A DNA stretch of 57,757 nt, from assembly GCA_019913005.1 (NCBI GenBank), contig JAIOHL010000135.1, positions 1-57,757 on the forward strand, in the 5' to 3' direction. Made by a program: the position numbers and the translations under genes. The DNA is from Anaerolineae bacterium (lineage in GTDB: Bacteria; Chloroflexota; Anaerolineae; Aggregatilineales; J027). This document shows, piece after piece, positions 16,571 to 24,867 of the stretch; position 1 is the first letter of the stretch; the number at the start of each line of letters is the position of its first letter. The notes beneath the pieces were generated by a model. That model was not told where the DNA came from and ran no database searches. It was given only the letters and a program-made list of their open reading frames with translations.

Positions 16571-17733
16571 CGTACCAGCCCCAGTTCATTTTGGAGGGCT
16601 TCGGCGACTGCTCCCAATGCACTCAGTTCATAAGATTCGGCCAGCGAGAATTTTACCGATTGGACTAATTCGGGCTGTACCAGCGATTCGGCTTTATCCA
16701 TAATGCGATTCAACACGGTCTCGCCTAAGTCCACAATCCCCCCCGCCAGCGAAATGTGGTCGGGGCGCAGCATGGCGATAATCCAGCTAAAGACTTGAGC
16801 CAAAATGTCGGTGATTTCTTCGACGAGTGTCTGAGCCGCAACATCACCATGCAGGGCGGCATACTGCATGTGCATAAAGGTCAAGCCTGTAATGGGCAAG
16901 GTGGTGTTTGGATGTTCTTGGCGCAACAGTTCGGCGCGGCGTTTGAGATAGGGCCAACTGAGGAATGTTTCCAAGCGGCCTGTTTCGCTGTGCTGTCCTA
17001 TGTGGCGGCTAACATGTAGGCTGCTGATGTCCCCGCCGTTGTGATAAATTGCACCGCCCAGGACCATGCCGATTTCGATAGTGCTATTGAGCAGAACCAC
17101 CACCGGACTGCGTGAATCGTTGGGCATTCCAAAGGCAAACTGGCCCATCGCCGCCATTTCAGCTTTATTGGCAACATAGACGGGGACATGGAAGCAATCG
17201 GTTAAAATTTCGGCTAGGGGCAGATTTTGCCAACCGAATTGGGGGGCATAACGCACGACCCCAATGCTATTTTCGACAATGCCGGGGACGCCGATGCCGA
17301 TGCACAATAGGGGCGCATCTAGCTGGGCGATTAGGCCATTAATGACATGCTGCACAATATCAATGACGGGGTGACCTTCGATGTCGAGTAGGTTGGCATG
17401 GTGTTGGGCGATAATCTTGCCCGCCATGTTGCAGAGCACCCCGCGCACCCGATCTACATCTAGTGAGATACCAATCACCTGTCGGGCGTCGGGTACGAAT
17501 TGAAGCAAGGTGGGGCGTTTGCCACCGCTGTCAGTAGATTGCCCGCGCCCAACTTCGATGAGCAGGCCTTCATCTATTAGTTCACCGATCAAATCTGAGA
17601 CGGTGGGTTTGGCAAGGCCTGTTTCTTGAGCAAGGGCGGCGCGATTATCTGCCAAGCCCGAATAGACCGCGTGCAGCATGAGCTGTCGGTTATGACGGCG
17701 GAGTTGTTCACGGGTGGCTTTACTGGCGGTCAT
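16567..17733 (-). CDS. ROK-family transcriptional repressor with degenerate kinase core
   Basis: 388 residues. A winged HTH occupies residues about 15-65 (NRAALAQETGLAKPTVSDLIGELIDEGLL), followed by a ROK fold (VIGISLDVDR; CIGIGVPGIVE). The usual N-D-A-N catalytic segment reads VANKAE (Lys190 where the catalytic Asp should be). The zinc-binding Cys cluster of ROK proteins is absent (residues 239-256, SLHVSRHIGQHSETGRLE, contain no Cys), and the glycine-rich GTGVGGG segment is NSTIEIGMVLGG. It can bind DNA but probably neither phosphorylates nor binds sugar normally. It is encoded just after GH18 and overlaps the LacI-type sensor. Confidence 0.85.
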   Translation of the reverse strand: MTASKATREQLRRHNRQLMLHAVYSGLADNRAALAQETGLAKPTVSDLIGELIDEGLLIEVGRGQSTDSGGKRPTLLQFVPDARQVIGISLDVDRVRGVLCNMAGKIIAQHHANLLDIEGHPVIDIVQHVINGLIAQLDAPLLCIGIGVPGIVENSIGVVRYAPQFGWQNLPLAEILTDCFHVPVYVANKAEMAAMGQFAFGMPNDSRSPVVVLLNSTIEIGMVLGGAIYHNGGDISSLHVSRHIGQHSETGRLETFLSWPYLKRRAELLRQEHPNTTLPITGLTFMHMQYAALHGDVAAQTLVEEITDILAQVFSWIIAMLRPDHISLAGGIVDLGETVLNRIMDKAESLVQPELVQSVKFSLAESYELSALGAVAEALQNELGLVR

Positions 17734-17748
17734 GATACAAAGGTTCTT

Positions 17749-18792
17749 TTAGGCCTGCTTACAAGATGCAGGTCGCATGTCACGTATGATACCCCAATTG
17801 GCCGGGTCTTCGCCGCCAATTCCCCAAATTGCTACACCACCTAACTCTGGAAATTCTTCCATAATTAGGTCGAGCTTATATTCCAGCCCAATGGCGTCGG
17901 CCACATAAATGGTTTGGGCAGGCAGACCGGGGGCTTTAAAATCCAGCCGAGCTTCCATATCGGCGGGGTCACGGGTAAAGGCTAGATCAAAGGCTTCGAT
18001 GGAACGCTGCACGCTACTATAGGGAATGGAGATAGCGCGATTGCCGCGTTTCCAACTGAGGCCATAGAAATGCAGACCCAAACGGACTTTGGAAAGATCG
18101 GTGATGGTGGCGGCATAGGCAATGACATCATGCGACCACTGGGGTGGGCCAATGGGGCCAGCTTCGCCGACACTGTTGTGATAATCGTAAGTCATGATTT
18201 GGAAAACGTCTACAGCGGCAGCGATACGTGCCCAATCCTGCGCGGCAGCCCCTTCCGACTGACCCGCGTCATCCGTTTTGGCGTGGACGGCGATGGTCAA
18301 TAGGTAGCCCTTCGCGTGGAGGGCAGTCGCCAAATCTTCAATAAAAATGGAGAAGTTGTCACGGGTCGCCAATTGGAAGGATTCATAATCCGCATCAATG
18401 CCATCGTACCCCATGCGTTCAATCAGGGCAATGATTTCATTGATGTGTTTTTCACGGATGGCGGGGTCGTGAATGCTTTGAGAAAAACCGCCATCCCGAA
18501 TGCTGGGGATAATTTTTAGCCCCACCTCGCGCCATGCCGCCAACTGATCGGCGTCCTCAGCCACCGCTGTGGGCAAAATGGTCCCATCAGCGAGGCCGTT
18601 GTACCAAAAGGGATGGACGGTATCAATCAGGTCGAGGTTGTTCATGATGCTGTCCATGCCCGTTGGCTCTTCGGAGGACGGATACCAGACCGACACACAC
18701 CATGAGGGTTCAGCGTCTTGGGCACGCGACGATCCCCCTACGGACAGAAATATCACAACAACTAGGCTGGTGAGCAGTAATGCACGAATCAT
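17749..18792 (-). CDS. Secreted GH18 glycoside hydrolase (chitinase/YaaH-like)
   Basis: 347 residues with a signal peptide (MIRALLLTSLVVVIFLSVGG). The GH18 catalytic DxxDxDxE reads D130-GI-D133-A-D135-Y-E137, so the proton donor Glu137 is present. MTYDYH and the C-terminal GGVAIWGIGGEDP match the YaaH/SafA-like branch. It hydrolyses beta-1,4-GlcNAc-containing glycans outside the cell. ATG 18792 follows GGAGG at 6 nt, 1 bp after the GH3 stop. It supplies oligosaccharides to the transporter of this operon. Confidence 0.9.
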   Translation of the reverse strand: MIRALLLTSLVVVIFLSVGGSSRAQDAEPSWCVSVWYPSSEEPTGMDSIMNNLDLIDTVHPFWYNGLADGTILPTAVAEDADQLAAWREVGLKIIPSIRDGGFSQSIHDPAIREKHINEIIALIERMGYDGIDADYESFQLATRDNFSIFIEDLATALHAKGYLLTIAVHAKTDDAGQSEGAAAQDWARIAAAVDVFQIMTYDYHNSVGEAGPIGPPQWSHDVIAYAATITDLSKVRLGLHFYGLSWKRGNRAISIPYSSVQRSIEAFDLAFTRDPADMEARLDFKAPGLPAQTIYVADAIGLEYKLDLIMEEFPELGGVAIWGIGGEDPANWGIIRDMRPASCKQA

Positions 18793-18793
18793 A

Positions 18794-20314
18794 TCAGCCT
18801 CCAGAGGTCATCATGCCGGGAATAGCACAGGGTAAAATGCCCGTCGCACCGATTTCGCCAAACAGCACTTTAGCAATCGCTTCGGTGGTTACTTGACGAA
18901 TACCATAGGCACACAGGTAGGTTTCAATCATTGGGAAAGAAGCAAGGTCATAGGGAGTGCGCATGGCGATGACAATAGGCCGCTGACCCCGTTCCCAGAT
19001 GGCCCGAACTAATTCCCCTTGCTGAGGGTCTTGTTCGGCATTGATCGTACCCATAATCAAAATATCGGCTTCATAGGTGGCCTGCAATACTTCAGCCAAC
19101 TCTTTTTCGGAAGCGTGATAGGAAATTTCATAGGTATTGACGTGCGGATGGCGTTTTTTGAGTGCTGCCCCTAGTGTCATGGCGACCTGTGACGAAGTAT
19201 CTGCCGGAGTCAAATCGGTGGGGCGGATGGTGATAACCGTAATTTGCTCATCGGGAGACGGGTGCAGGGGTAAAACTCCGTTATCGCGGACAAGGGTAAT
19301 TGAACGATCCGCGATTTCTTGGGCAATGGCTTGATGTTGCGCACAGCCAACCACACTCAGCGGAGGCAGTTCGGCGGGCGAGGCTTGACGCGCTTTCAAA
19401 ATACGCGCCTCACTTGCGGGGCGATACCATTTACCCAGCAACCGATTCAATTCCAGTTGATTGGGCATATGACCCAGCAGCACCAAGTCGTTACCCGCTT
19501 CAAGGGCGGCCTGCACACTTTCTTGCCAACCATAACGCGCAACGGCATACATATCCATCGCGTCGGAAATGATGAGGCCATCAAAGCCCATTTGTTCACG
19601 TAGCAGTCCTTCCAAAATCTTTGAGGACAGGGTGGCAGGTTTTTGCTCGTCTACGGCGGTGAACAAAATATGGCTGGTCATGACCGCTGTCACACCCGCT
19701 TCAATGGCCGCTTGGAAGGGCAGGAGTTCGATAGAGTGCATCCGGTTTAATGAATGATCTATCACGGGGGCTTCGTGATGGGAATCTACCCCAGTGTCAC
19801 CATGACCCGGAAAATGTTTGGCTGTAGCGATCACACCTTCAGCCTGCATTCCGCGAATCTGGGCAATGCCGAGTTCTGCGACAAGGGCGGGATCGTCGCC
19901 AAAGGAGCGAATCCCGACGACAGGGTTATCCGGGTTGATATTGACATCCAACGAGGGGGCAAAATTGAGATTGACCCCCATCGCCAGCAGTTCTCGCCCC
20001 AAGACACGCCCCGCTTTTTCCGCGAGTTCAGGCGAACGGGCCGCGCCAAGTGCCATGTTGCCGGGGAGTTCCGTTGCGCCACCTGCAATCGCAATCAATT
20101 GACCACCCTCTTGGTCTATGCCAATCAGAGGCGGAGGGTGTCCCCCAGATTGGGCCGCTTGGCGAAGGGATAGGTTGAGTTCGCGCAGTTGGGCAGGGGA
20201 TTCGACATTCTGATAGGTAAATAGGCAGAATGTACCGATGTCCCCGCGTCGGACGGCGGTCAAAATTTCTTGGGGGGCGGTGTAGCCTTTAAAGCTCACC
20301 ATGAGTTGTTTCAC
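18794..20314 (-). CDS. GH3 beta-N-acetylhexosaminidase (NagZ-like)
   Basis: About 506 residues. GTG 20314 is preferred: AAAGGA ends 9 nt upstream; TTG 20320 and ATG 20302 are also in frame. The NagZ signatures KHFPGHGDTGVDSH (general acid/base His-Asp dyad) and SDAMDM (Asp nucleophile) are present. A C-terminal alpha/beta domain (about residues 330-500) is retained, longer than E. coli NagZ and closer to Gram-positive forms. No signal peptide, so it is cytoplasmic, removing non-reducing GlcNAc from imported chito- or muro-oligosaccharides. It is tightly packed with the permease and GH18 genes. Confidence 0.9.
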   Translation of the reverse strand: MKQLMVSFKGYTAPQEILTAVRRGDIGTFCLFTYQNVESPAQLRELNLSLRQAAQSGGHPPPLIGIDQEGGQLIAIAGGATELPGNMALGAARSPELAEKAGRVLGRELLAMGVNLNFAPSLDVNINPDNPVVGIRSFGDDPALVAELGIAQIRGMQAEGVIATAKHFPGHGDTGVDSHHEAPVIDHSLNRMHSIELLPFQAAIEAGVTAVMTSHILFTAVDEQKPATLSSKILEGLLREQMGFDGLIISDAMDMYAVARYGWQESVQAALEAGNDLVLLGHMPNQLELNRLLGKWYRPASEARILKARQASPAELPPLSVVGCAQHQAIAQEIADRSITLVRDNGVLPLHPSPDEQITVITIRPTDLTPADTSSQVAMTLGAALKKRHPHVNTYEISYHASEKELAEVLQATYEADILIMGTINAEQDPQQGELVRAIWERGQRPIVIAMRTPYDLASFPMIETYLCAYGIRQVTTEAIAKVLFGEIGATGILPCAIPGMMTSGG

Positions 20315-20320
20315 AGCCAA

Positions 20321-21217
20321 TTATCCTTTGGAACCTGTCAGCGTGATTCCTTCGACAAAGAACCGCTGGGAAAGGATAAATGTCACCAACACAGGCAGCA
20401 CAAACAACACGCTGGCCGCCATAATATTTTGCCATGGGATGGGTGACTCTTGATTGTTATTCAATAGGGACACATAGATTGGCATGGTGGTCAATTCGGC
20501 CTGCTTGAGATACACAATGGGCCTAAACAGACTGTTCCAGTTGCCAACGAATAGGAAAATCGAAATGGTGGCGATGGCAGGACGGCACAGCGGCATGATG
20601 ATATACCACCAAGTTTGTATCGGATTGGCTCCATCCATCATGGCAGCCTCATCAATTTCTTTGGGGATGGTCATCATGAATTGACGCAGTAAGAAAATGA
20701 GCGCCGCGCCCCCCGCAAAAAAGCCGGGTAGGGTAATGGGGTTAAAACTGCGCAACCAGCCGAGTTTAAAAAACAGCACATATTGAGGCACCATCGTCAT
20801 CTGATCGGGAATCATGAGTGTTCCCAACATCAGCGCAAAGACCACATTGCGGCCTTTCCATTCCAGACGACTGAAAGCGAAGGCCACCAGTGAGACCGAC
20901 ACGGTTGTGCCGATGAGTACCATCGTGGTGACAAAGACGCTGTTGAGATAAGCACGTTGGAAGTTGCTATCTTCTATCAGATGGGTGTAGTTGTCCCATT
21001 GGGCTTCTTCGGGGATGATGTTGAGTTGGGAGCGATTGGCTTCCTCAGCGGTTTTCAGCGATGTACCCGCCATCCAAATGAGCGGGAACAAGGAAAAGGC
21101 CGAAATCGCTACCATTACGACGTAGAAGATGGCCGTGCGAATTCCACCGAGACGATGCCACCAACGCGGCGTTACCTGATCGAGTTTTACAGTTTTGAGT
21201 GTTAGTACATTTGCCAT
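20321..21217 (-). CDS. Carbohydrate ABC transporter permease (MalG/CUT1 type)
   Basis: 298 residues, six membrane helices. The EAA loop motif is EIDEAAMMDGANPIQTWWY...MPLCRPA, which contacts the ATPase. The N-terminal pattern (AISAFSLFPLIWMAGTSLK) and the C terminus (FILSQRFFVEGITLTGSKG) are typical of MalG-type CUT1 permeases. It pairs with the 655-residue permease 4 bp upstream. No CUT1-type ATPase (MsmX/UgpC-like) is encoded nearby, so a shared one is presumably elsewhere. Confidence 0.93.
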   Translation of the reverse strand: MANVLTLKTVKLDQVTPRWWHRLGGIRTAIFYVVMVAISAFSLFPLIWMAGTSLKTAEEANRSQLNIIPEEAQWDNYTHLIEDSNFQRAYLNSVFVTTMVLIGTTVSVSLVAFAFSRLEWKGRNVVFALMLGTLMIPDQMTMVPQYVLFFKLGWLRSFNPITLPGFFAGGAALIFLLRQFMMTIPKEIDEAAMMDGANPIQTWWYIIMPLCRPAIATISIFLFVGNWNSLFRPIVYLKQAELTTMPIYVSLLNNNQESPIPWQNIMAASVLFVLPVLVTFILSQRFFVEGITLTGSKG

Positions 21218-21221
21218 CGCA

Positions 21222-23189
21222 TTACGCCTCGTAGTGGACCCATTTGCTAAACCGGAACTGCATCGCTGTTAAGCCGACAATAATCACGACTAAAATCCAT
21301 GACGCCGCCGAGCCTTGACCAATTTCCAACTGTTGGAAGGTGCGCTGATAGAGGAAAAAGGCCGCCGACATGAGACTTGACTCGGTTTCGGTGGTGCGGA
21401 TGATAAAGACCATCTCAAAGGTTTGCAGCGATGCGATCACCCCAATCACGATGTTGTAGAATAGGGCCGGGGAAATCATGGGCAGTGTAATTTTGAAGAA
21501 TTTTTGCACCCCACTTGCGCCATCTACCTCCGCCGCTTCATAGAGCGAACGTGGCACACCCTTGAGCGCGGCAAGGAAAATTAACATGCCCGCGCCGGAA
21601 CTCCACATCGTAATCAGAACTAGGGACGGTTTTGACCAAATATCGTTGGTCAACCAGAACGGCACACGTCTGTTTTCGGGGTATTCATCAGCAAATTCGT
21701 GGAAGCGGGCAAAATGGTAATTGGGCTTGCCGTTCGCTTCCGCAATGTCACCAAAATCTTGGAAATAGCGACGGGTATCCAAGAAAGAATTGAGGGCAAT
21801 CAGCGCAAAAAAGATGAACGCAGCGAACAAAAACACTTTGCGTTGTTTGGGGTAGCGTTCATGCAACAAAGCGGCTATGGCGGCCACTAAGATGATTGAA
21901 CCATAGAACCACATGGTTGAAATCGTCTCGAATGGGAATACCTCTTCGAGATAGTCCATGTTATTCGGTCGTTCAATCGCGGATTGGAAGGTCAGATAGC
22001 GGAATACCAATTCCAATCGCCCACCATCCAATTGACCGGGGATGAGCAGGGCAAAAATAATCAGACCCAAGACGCCAACCGCCGCTAACATCAATTTGGT
22101 GGTTAAGGCCGTCCAGTTGCCAAAGAAGGGCACCATTAAGGGAAGCGCTGCGACGATGAGAGCAATGAGATATTTAGGAGCATCGCCTTTGGTCGGGTTA
22201 AAATCGGCGGCCTCAAGCGTCATCACCAAACTGGCAGCAATAAACACCAATGCAGTGATTTGGATCGTGCGTATCGCACTCCATTTTTCGGCGCGGGCAT
22301 TTAAAATCATGATACCCACCGCCATAAGACCAAACGCATACGTCCAGACGGGGTTGATCGGGTTGGCAGCAAGCCCCTTGGAAAACAGCACCCCCACCAG
22401 TATCGCCCCCAAGATTTCGATGATGCGTAGGGCACGGTTACGTTTGCTTTCTTCCCATTCTCCAAAGGCGAGCGGGCCGATTAAGAACAGGCCAAGTAGC
22501 GCTGGAAAGGTATATTTTAGCGGGCCAATCGGGTCATCGCGTACTGCCATGCCGATATAGAATCCGTTGAGGCTTTCGACGACATAGACCACCGAACGAT
22601 AAATATAATCAAATAGGAAAAAGCTGTCGGCAAAACGCTGTAAACTTACATTCACAAAACCGCCGTTGGTGGCAAACATATAGCGCCACGCCAACAGCAC
22701 GGCTGGGCCGCCTGCCAAAATGACCGGTAAATAAAAAATGGTGCGGAAAAGTCGAATACCTTTGACCTCACGATTCAGCAGCATTGCCATGCCCAATGAG
22801 GTAACAAGTTGGAGTGGGACACCAATGGCAGCATAATAAAAGGAATTAAACATCGCACCCTTGAAGCGTCCCCCATAGGTGCCTTCACCCTTGAGCAGCA
22901 CGCGATAATTTTCTAACCCAATCCATTCAATGGGTTTGCCCAGCTTGTAATCGGTGAAGCTGTAGTAGAGCGAGACAAGGGTTGGGCCGGCGACAAAGAT
23001 GAAAAAACCGCTGATCCAAGGGCCAGCAAAAAGTGCTCCCCAGAATGCTTTGCGCTGTTCCGTCTCCGAAAATCCGCGCAACTTGACCAGAAACTTTGCC
23101 ACGAGGCCAATGAGGTAGCTGGTAATCGCAATAAAGGCAACCGTCCCTAATGCCCAGAAGATATTTTCGAGACGGTATTGATTTGCCAT
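21222..23189 (-). CDS. Carbohydrate ABC transporter permease (MalF type) with large internal insertion
   Basis: 655 residues versus about 300 for the family. The normal N-terminal part ends around residue 180 (LFRTIFYLPVILAGGPAVLL...RYMFATNGGF). The normal C-terminal part resumes near residue 550 (SKPSLVLITMWSSGAGMLIF) with the EAA motif YEAAEVDGASGVQKFFKITLP. The roughly 350-residue insert adds about eight further hydrophobic helices (for example YLIALIVAALPLMVPFFGNW, VFLFAAFIFFALIALNSF) plus a soluble stretch. ATG 23189 has AAAGG about 9 nt upstream. The frame is continuous, so this is not a pseudogene. Confidence 0.88.
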   Translation of the reverse strand: MANQYRLENIFWALGTVAFIAITSYLIGLVAKFLVKLRGFSETEQRKAFWGALFAGPWISGFFIFVAGPTLVSLYYSFTDYKLGKPIEWIGLENYRVLLKGEGTYGGRFKGAMFNSFYYAAIGVPLQLVTSLGMAMLLNREVKGIRLFRTIFYLPVILAGGPAVLLAWRYMFATNGGFVNVSLQRFADSFFLFDYIYRSVVYVVESLNGFYIGMAVRDDPIGPLKYTFPALLGLFLIGPLAFGEWEESKRNRALRIIEILGAILVGVLFSKGLAANPINPVWTYAFGLMAVGIMILNARAEKWSAIRTIQITALVFIAASLVMTLEAADFNPTKGDAPKYLIALIVAALPLMVPFFGNWTALTTKLMLAAVGVLGLIIFALLIPGQLDGGRLELVFRYLTFQSAIERPNNMDYLEEVFPFETISTMWFYGSIILVAAIAALLHERYPKQRKVFLFAAFIFFALIALNSFLDTRRYFQDFGDIAEANGKPNYHFARFHEFADEYPENRRVPFWLTNDIWSKPSLVLITMWSSGAGMLIFLAALKGVPRSLYEAAEVDGASGVQKFFKITLPMISPALFYNIVIGVIASLQTFEMVFIIRTTETESSLMSAAFFLYQRTFQQLEIGQGSAASWILVVIIVGLTAMQFRFSKWVHYEA

Positions 23190-23253
23190 ATGAGGGCCTT
23201 TCCAAAAAACTTAACAATCATAAGTGCAGTGGAGTATACTGGTGGAAATATCA

Positions 23254-23289
23254 GCGGGGGCGGCTGGAGAACCGATACACCGCCCCTGC
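23254..23289 (-). promoter_or_regulatory. GC-rich hairpin between binding-protein and permease genes
   Basis: A 10-bp stem with one mismatch (23254-23263 with 23280-23289; GGGGCGG/CCGCCCC core) lies in the 114-bp gap after the solute-binding-protein stop. No T-run follows. This placement is typical of a 3' stabiliser or partial terminator that raises binding-protein output over permease output. Confidence 0.6.
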
Positions 23290-23303
23290 GAAGTGAACCT
23301 TAA

Positions 23304-24605
23304 TTAGTCGAGATAGCCGTTGGCTTCGAGGATAGAATCATAGGCTTCCTTGAGGCTGGCCTGTGTATCTTCCAAGCTCTGTTGATCGGTCAGGAACAGC
23401 GTAACCTGTTCGACGATTAGCGGACGCAGTTCGGCACTGGCGCGGATGTCGGAGAAACCACGACCATATTCTTCCGCCAAGCCGAGCAGTTGATCCCACA
23501 CGGGGTCATTGGCGCGGATGTCATCCCAAGCGTCGGTACGGACGGGGGTGAAACCAGCAACGGTGTTCAATTCAATGGCATATTCTTTACTGCCGATGAA
23601 TTTCAGGAATTCGCCAGCGAGTTCTTTGTTTTCGACATATTCAGGAACAGACAGCCAGTCAATGAAGACCTGAATCAGTTGTTCGCCGTTCGCGCCCGCT
23701 GGATATGGGCCGATGGCGACGTTTTCCCAAATGGGGTCGCTGGTTGGGGGCACGTTCCACATGGGGAAGATACCGCTGACGACGACTCCGGAGGCCAGAG
23801 GTGTGCCTTCGATGGGCGGCAGGCCGGGGGTGTCTTCGGTGGGTAGAACGGCGCGGCGGCGGTCATACATGAATTGCAGGGCTTCGGCGGTTGCTTCGCT
23901 GTCGAAGGCGCTCGTGCCGTCTTCGTTATACAGTTCACCACCAGCACTCCAAATGTAGCCAATGAATTCTTGGGCATCGAACAAACCACCACCGATGTCC
24001 ATGAAACCTTGTTTTTCTACACCAGCATCACCCACAACTGTGTTTTCCTGCACGAAAGCAAGGGATTCTTCAAACGTGGCGGGTAGAGCCGCATCCGGAC
24101 TTGCCATCAGGTCACTGCGATAGAAAATCGGACGAGGCGACATCAGCAGGGGCAGACCACGCAGGTGGCCGTCATAAGTCGCGGTTTCCAACGCGGCTGG
24201 CAGGAAGTTCGCAAGGTCTTCCCAATCCGCTAGATAGGCATCCATGTCGGCCAATAGGTCCCCATAAGTCGCGGCATATTCCGAGCCGAGATAGACAATT
24301 TCGGGGCCGTCACCCGTGGTGATCCAGCCAGCAACGTCGGTATCGAACGTGCCCCAACCACCCGTCAGGATTTCCAATTTGACGCCGGGGTGATCGGCTT
24401 CAAAGGCGGGGAAGACAGTCTCACGGAACCACGTTTGGGTATCTTCGGTCAGACCCGTGATGTAGATTTCGAGTGTTTCGGCGTCCTGTGCAGCCACAGC
24501 GGGTTGAGCAGGCGCAGCGGTTTCCTTCGCACTAGCGGGAATCGCAACCGCTGATAGCACGAGGATGACAGCGAGGGTCAAGAACAAATATGACTTGCGC
24601 TTCAA
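23304..24605 (-). CDS. Extracellular solute-binding protein of the sugar ABC transporter (family 1)
   Basis: 433 residues with a signal peptide (LFLTLAVILVLSAVAIPASA). The mature part has family-1 features: VFPAFEADHPGVKLEI near the N terminus, GFMDIGGGLFDAQEFIGYIW in the middle, and a C terminus with EFLKFIGSKEYAIELN and RTDAWDDIRANDPVW. It binds the oligosaccharide outside the membrane and presents it to the two permeases. Translation starts at TTG 24605, with AAGGAG at 24613-24618 (7-nt spacing). It is the first gene of the operon. Confidence 0.92.
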   Translation of the reverse strand: MKRKSYLFLTLAVILVLSAVAIPASAKETAAPAQPAVAAQDAETLEIYITGLTEDTQTWFRETVFPAFEADHPGVKLEILTGGWGTFDTDVAGWITTGDGPEIVYLGSEYAATYGDLLADMDAYLADWEDLANFLPAALETATYDGHLRGLPLLMSPRPIFYRSDLMASPDAALPATFEESLAFVQENTVVGDAGVEKQGFMDIGGGLFDAQEFIGYIWSAGGELYNEDGTSAFDSEATAEALQFMYDRRRAVLPTEDTPGLPPIEGTPLASGVVVSGIFPMWNVPPTSDPIWENVAIGPYPAGANGEQLIQVFIDWLSVPEYVENKELAGEFLKFIGSKEYAIELNTVAGFTPVRTDAWDDIRANDPVWDQLLGLAEEYGRGFSDIRASAELRPLIVEQVTLFLTDQQSLEDTQASLKEAYDSILEANGYLD

Positions 24606-24615
24606 GTTAAAGCTC

Positions 24616-24655
24616 CTTACTAAGTTAGTTAGTTAGATTTCCTTACTTACTTAAA
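24616..24655. promoter_or_regulatory. Operator-like 4-bp-periodic repeats over the transcription start
   Basis: The plus strand reads TTAG three times in tandem (24625-24636) and TTAC twice (24643-24650), with a palindromic CTTACTAAG at 24616-24624. The block spans the predicted start of transcription and the leader before the TTG of the binding-protein gene. It is a good position for a repressor such as the operon's own ROK protein. Confidence 0.5.
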
Positions 24656-24656
24656 G

Positions 24657-24684
24657 AGTATAACCACCTGCGGAATTTTGTCAA
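24657..24684 (-). promoter_or_regulatory. Sigma-70 promoter of the amino-sugar operon
   Basis: Minus strand: TTGACA at 24679-24684 (consensus -35), 16-bp spacer, TATACT at 24657-24662 (-10). The start is expected near 24650, inside the repeats at 24616-24655. Confidence 0.82.
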
Positions 24685-24724
24685 CAATTTCGTGGGAGGA
24701 TTTTTCAAGTTGATTTGAAATTCC

Positions 24725-24742
24725 ATTAGCCAGTTGGCTAAT
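24725..24742. promoter_or_regulatory. 18-bp palindrome in the divergent intergenic region
   Basis: ATTAGCCA-GT-TGGCTAAT, a perfect 8-bp inverted repeat, about 40 bp upstream of the operon's -35 box and 125 bp before the ABC ATPase gene. A half-site like GCCATTAG recurs at 24754-24761. It is a candidate binding site for a dimeric regulator. Confidence 0.55.
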
Positions 24743-24867
24743 CCACGTAGGTCAGCCATTAGTCGGACGAACTTTCAACCACCTGCCCGATGATTACCCC
24801 TCATGAATCACCTAGACTTGCAGTATCACAACGTAACTAAACTGGCGGTTAGGACGCCCAATGAACC

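Noticed and set aside
16567-17733. ROK protein as the missing GlcNAc kinase of the operon
   Set aside because: The catalytic Asp, the zinc cluster and the glycine-rich loop are all replaced, and an HTH is present; a regulator fits better.
21222-23189. Long MalF gene as a gene-fusion artefact or pseudogene
   Set aside because: The frame is continuous, the insert is uniformly membrane-like, and both core halves keep their motifs.
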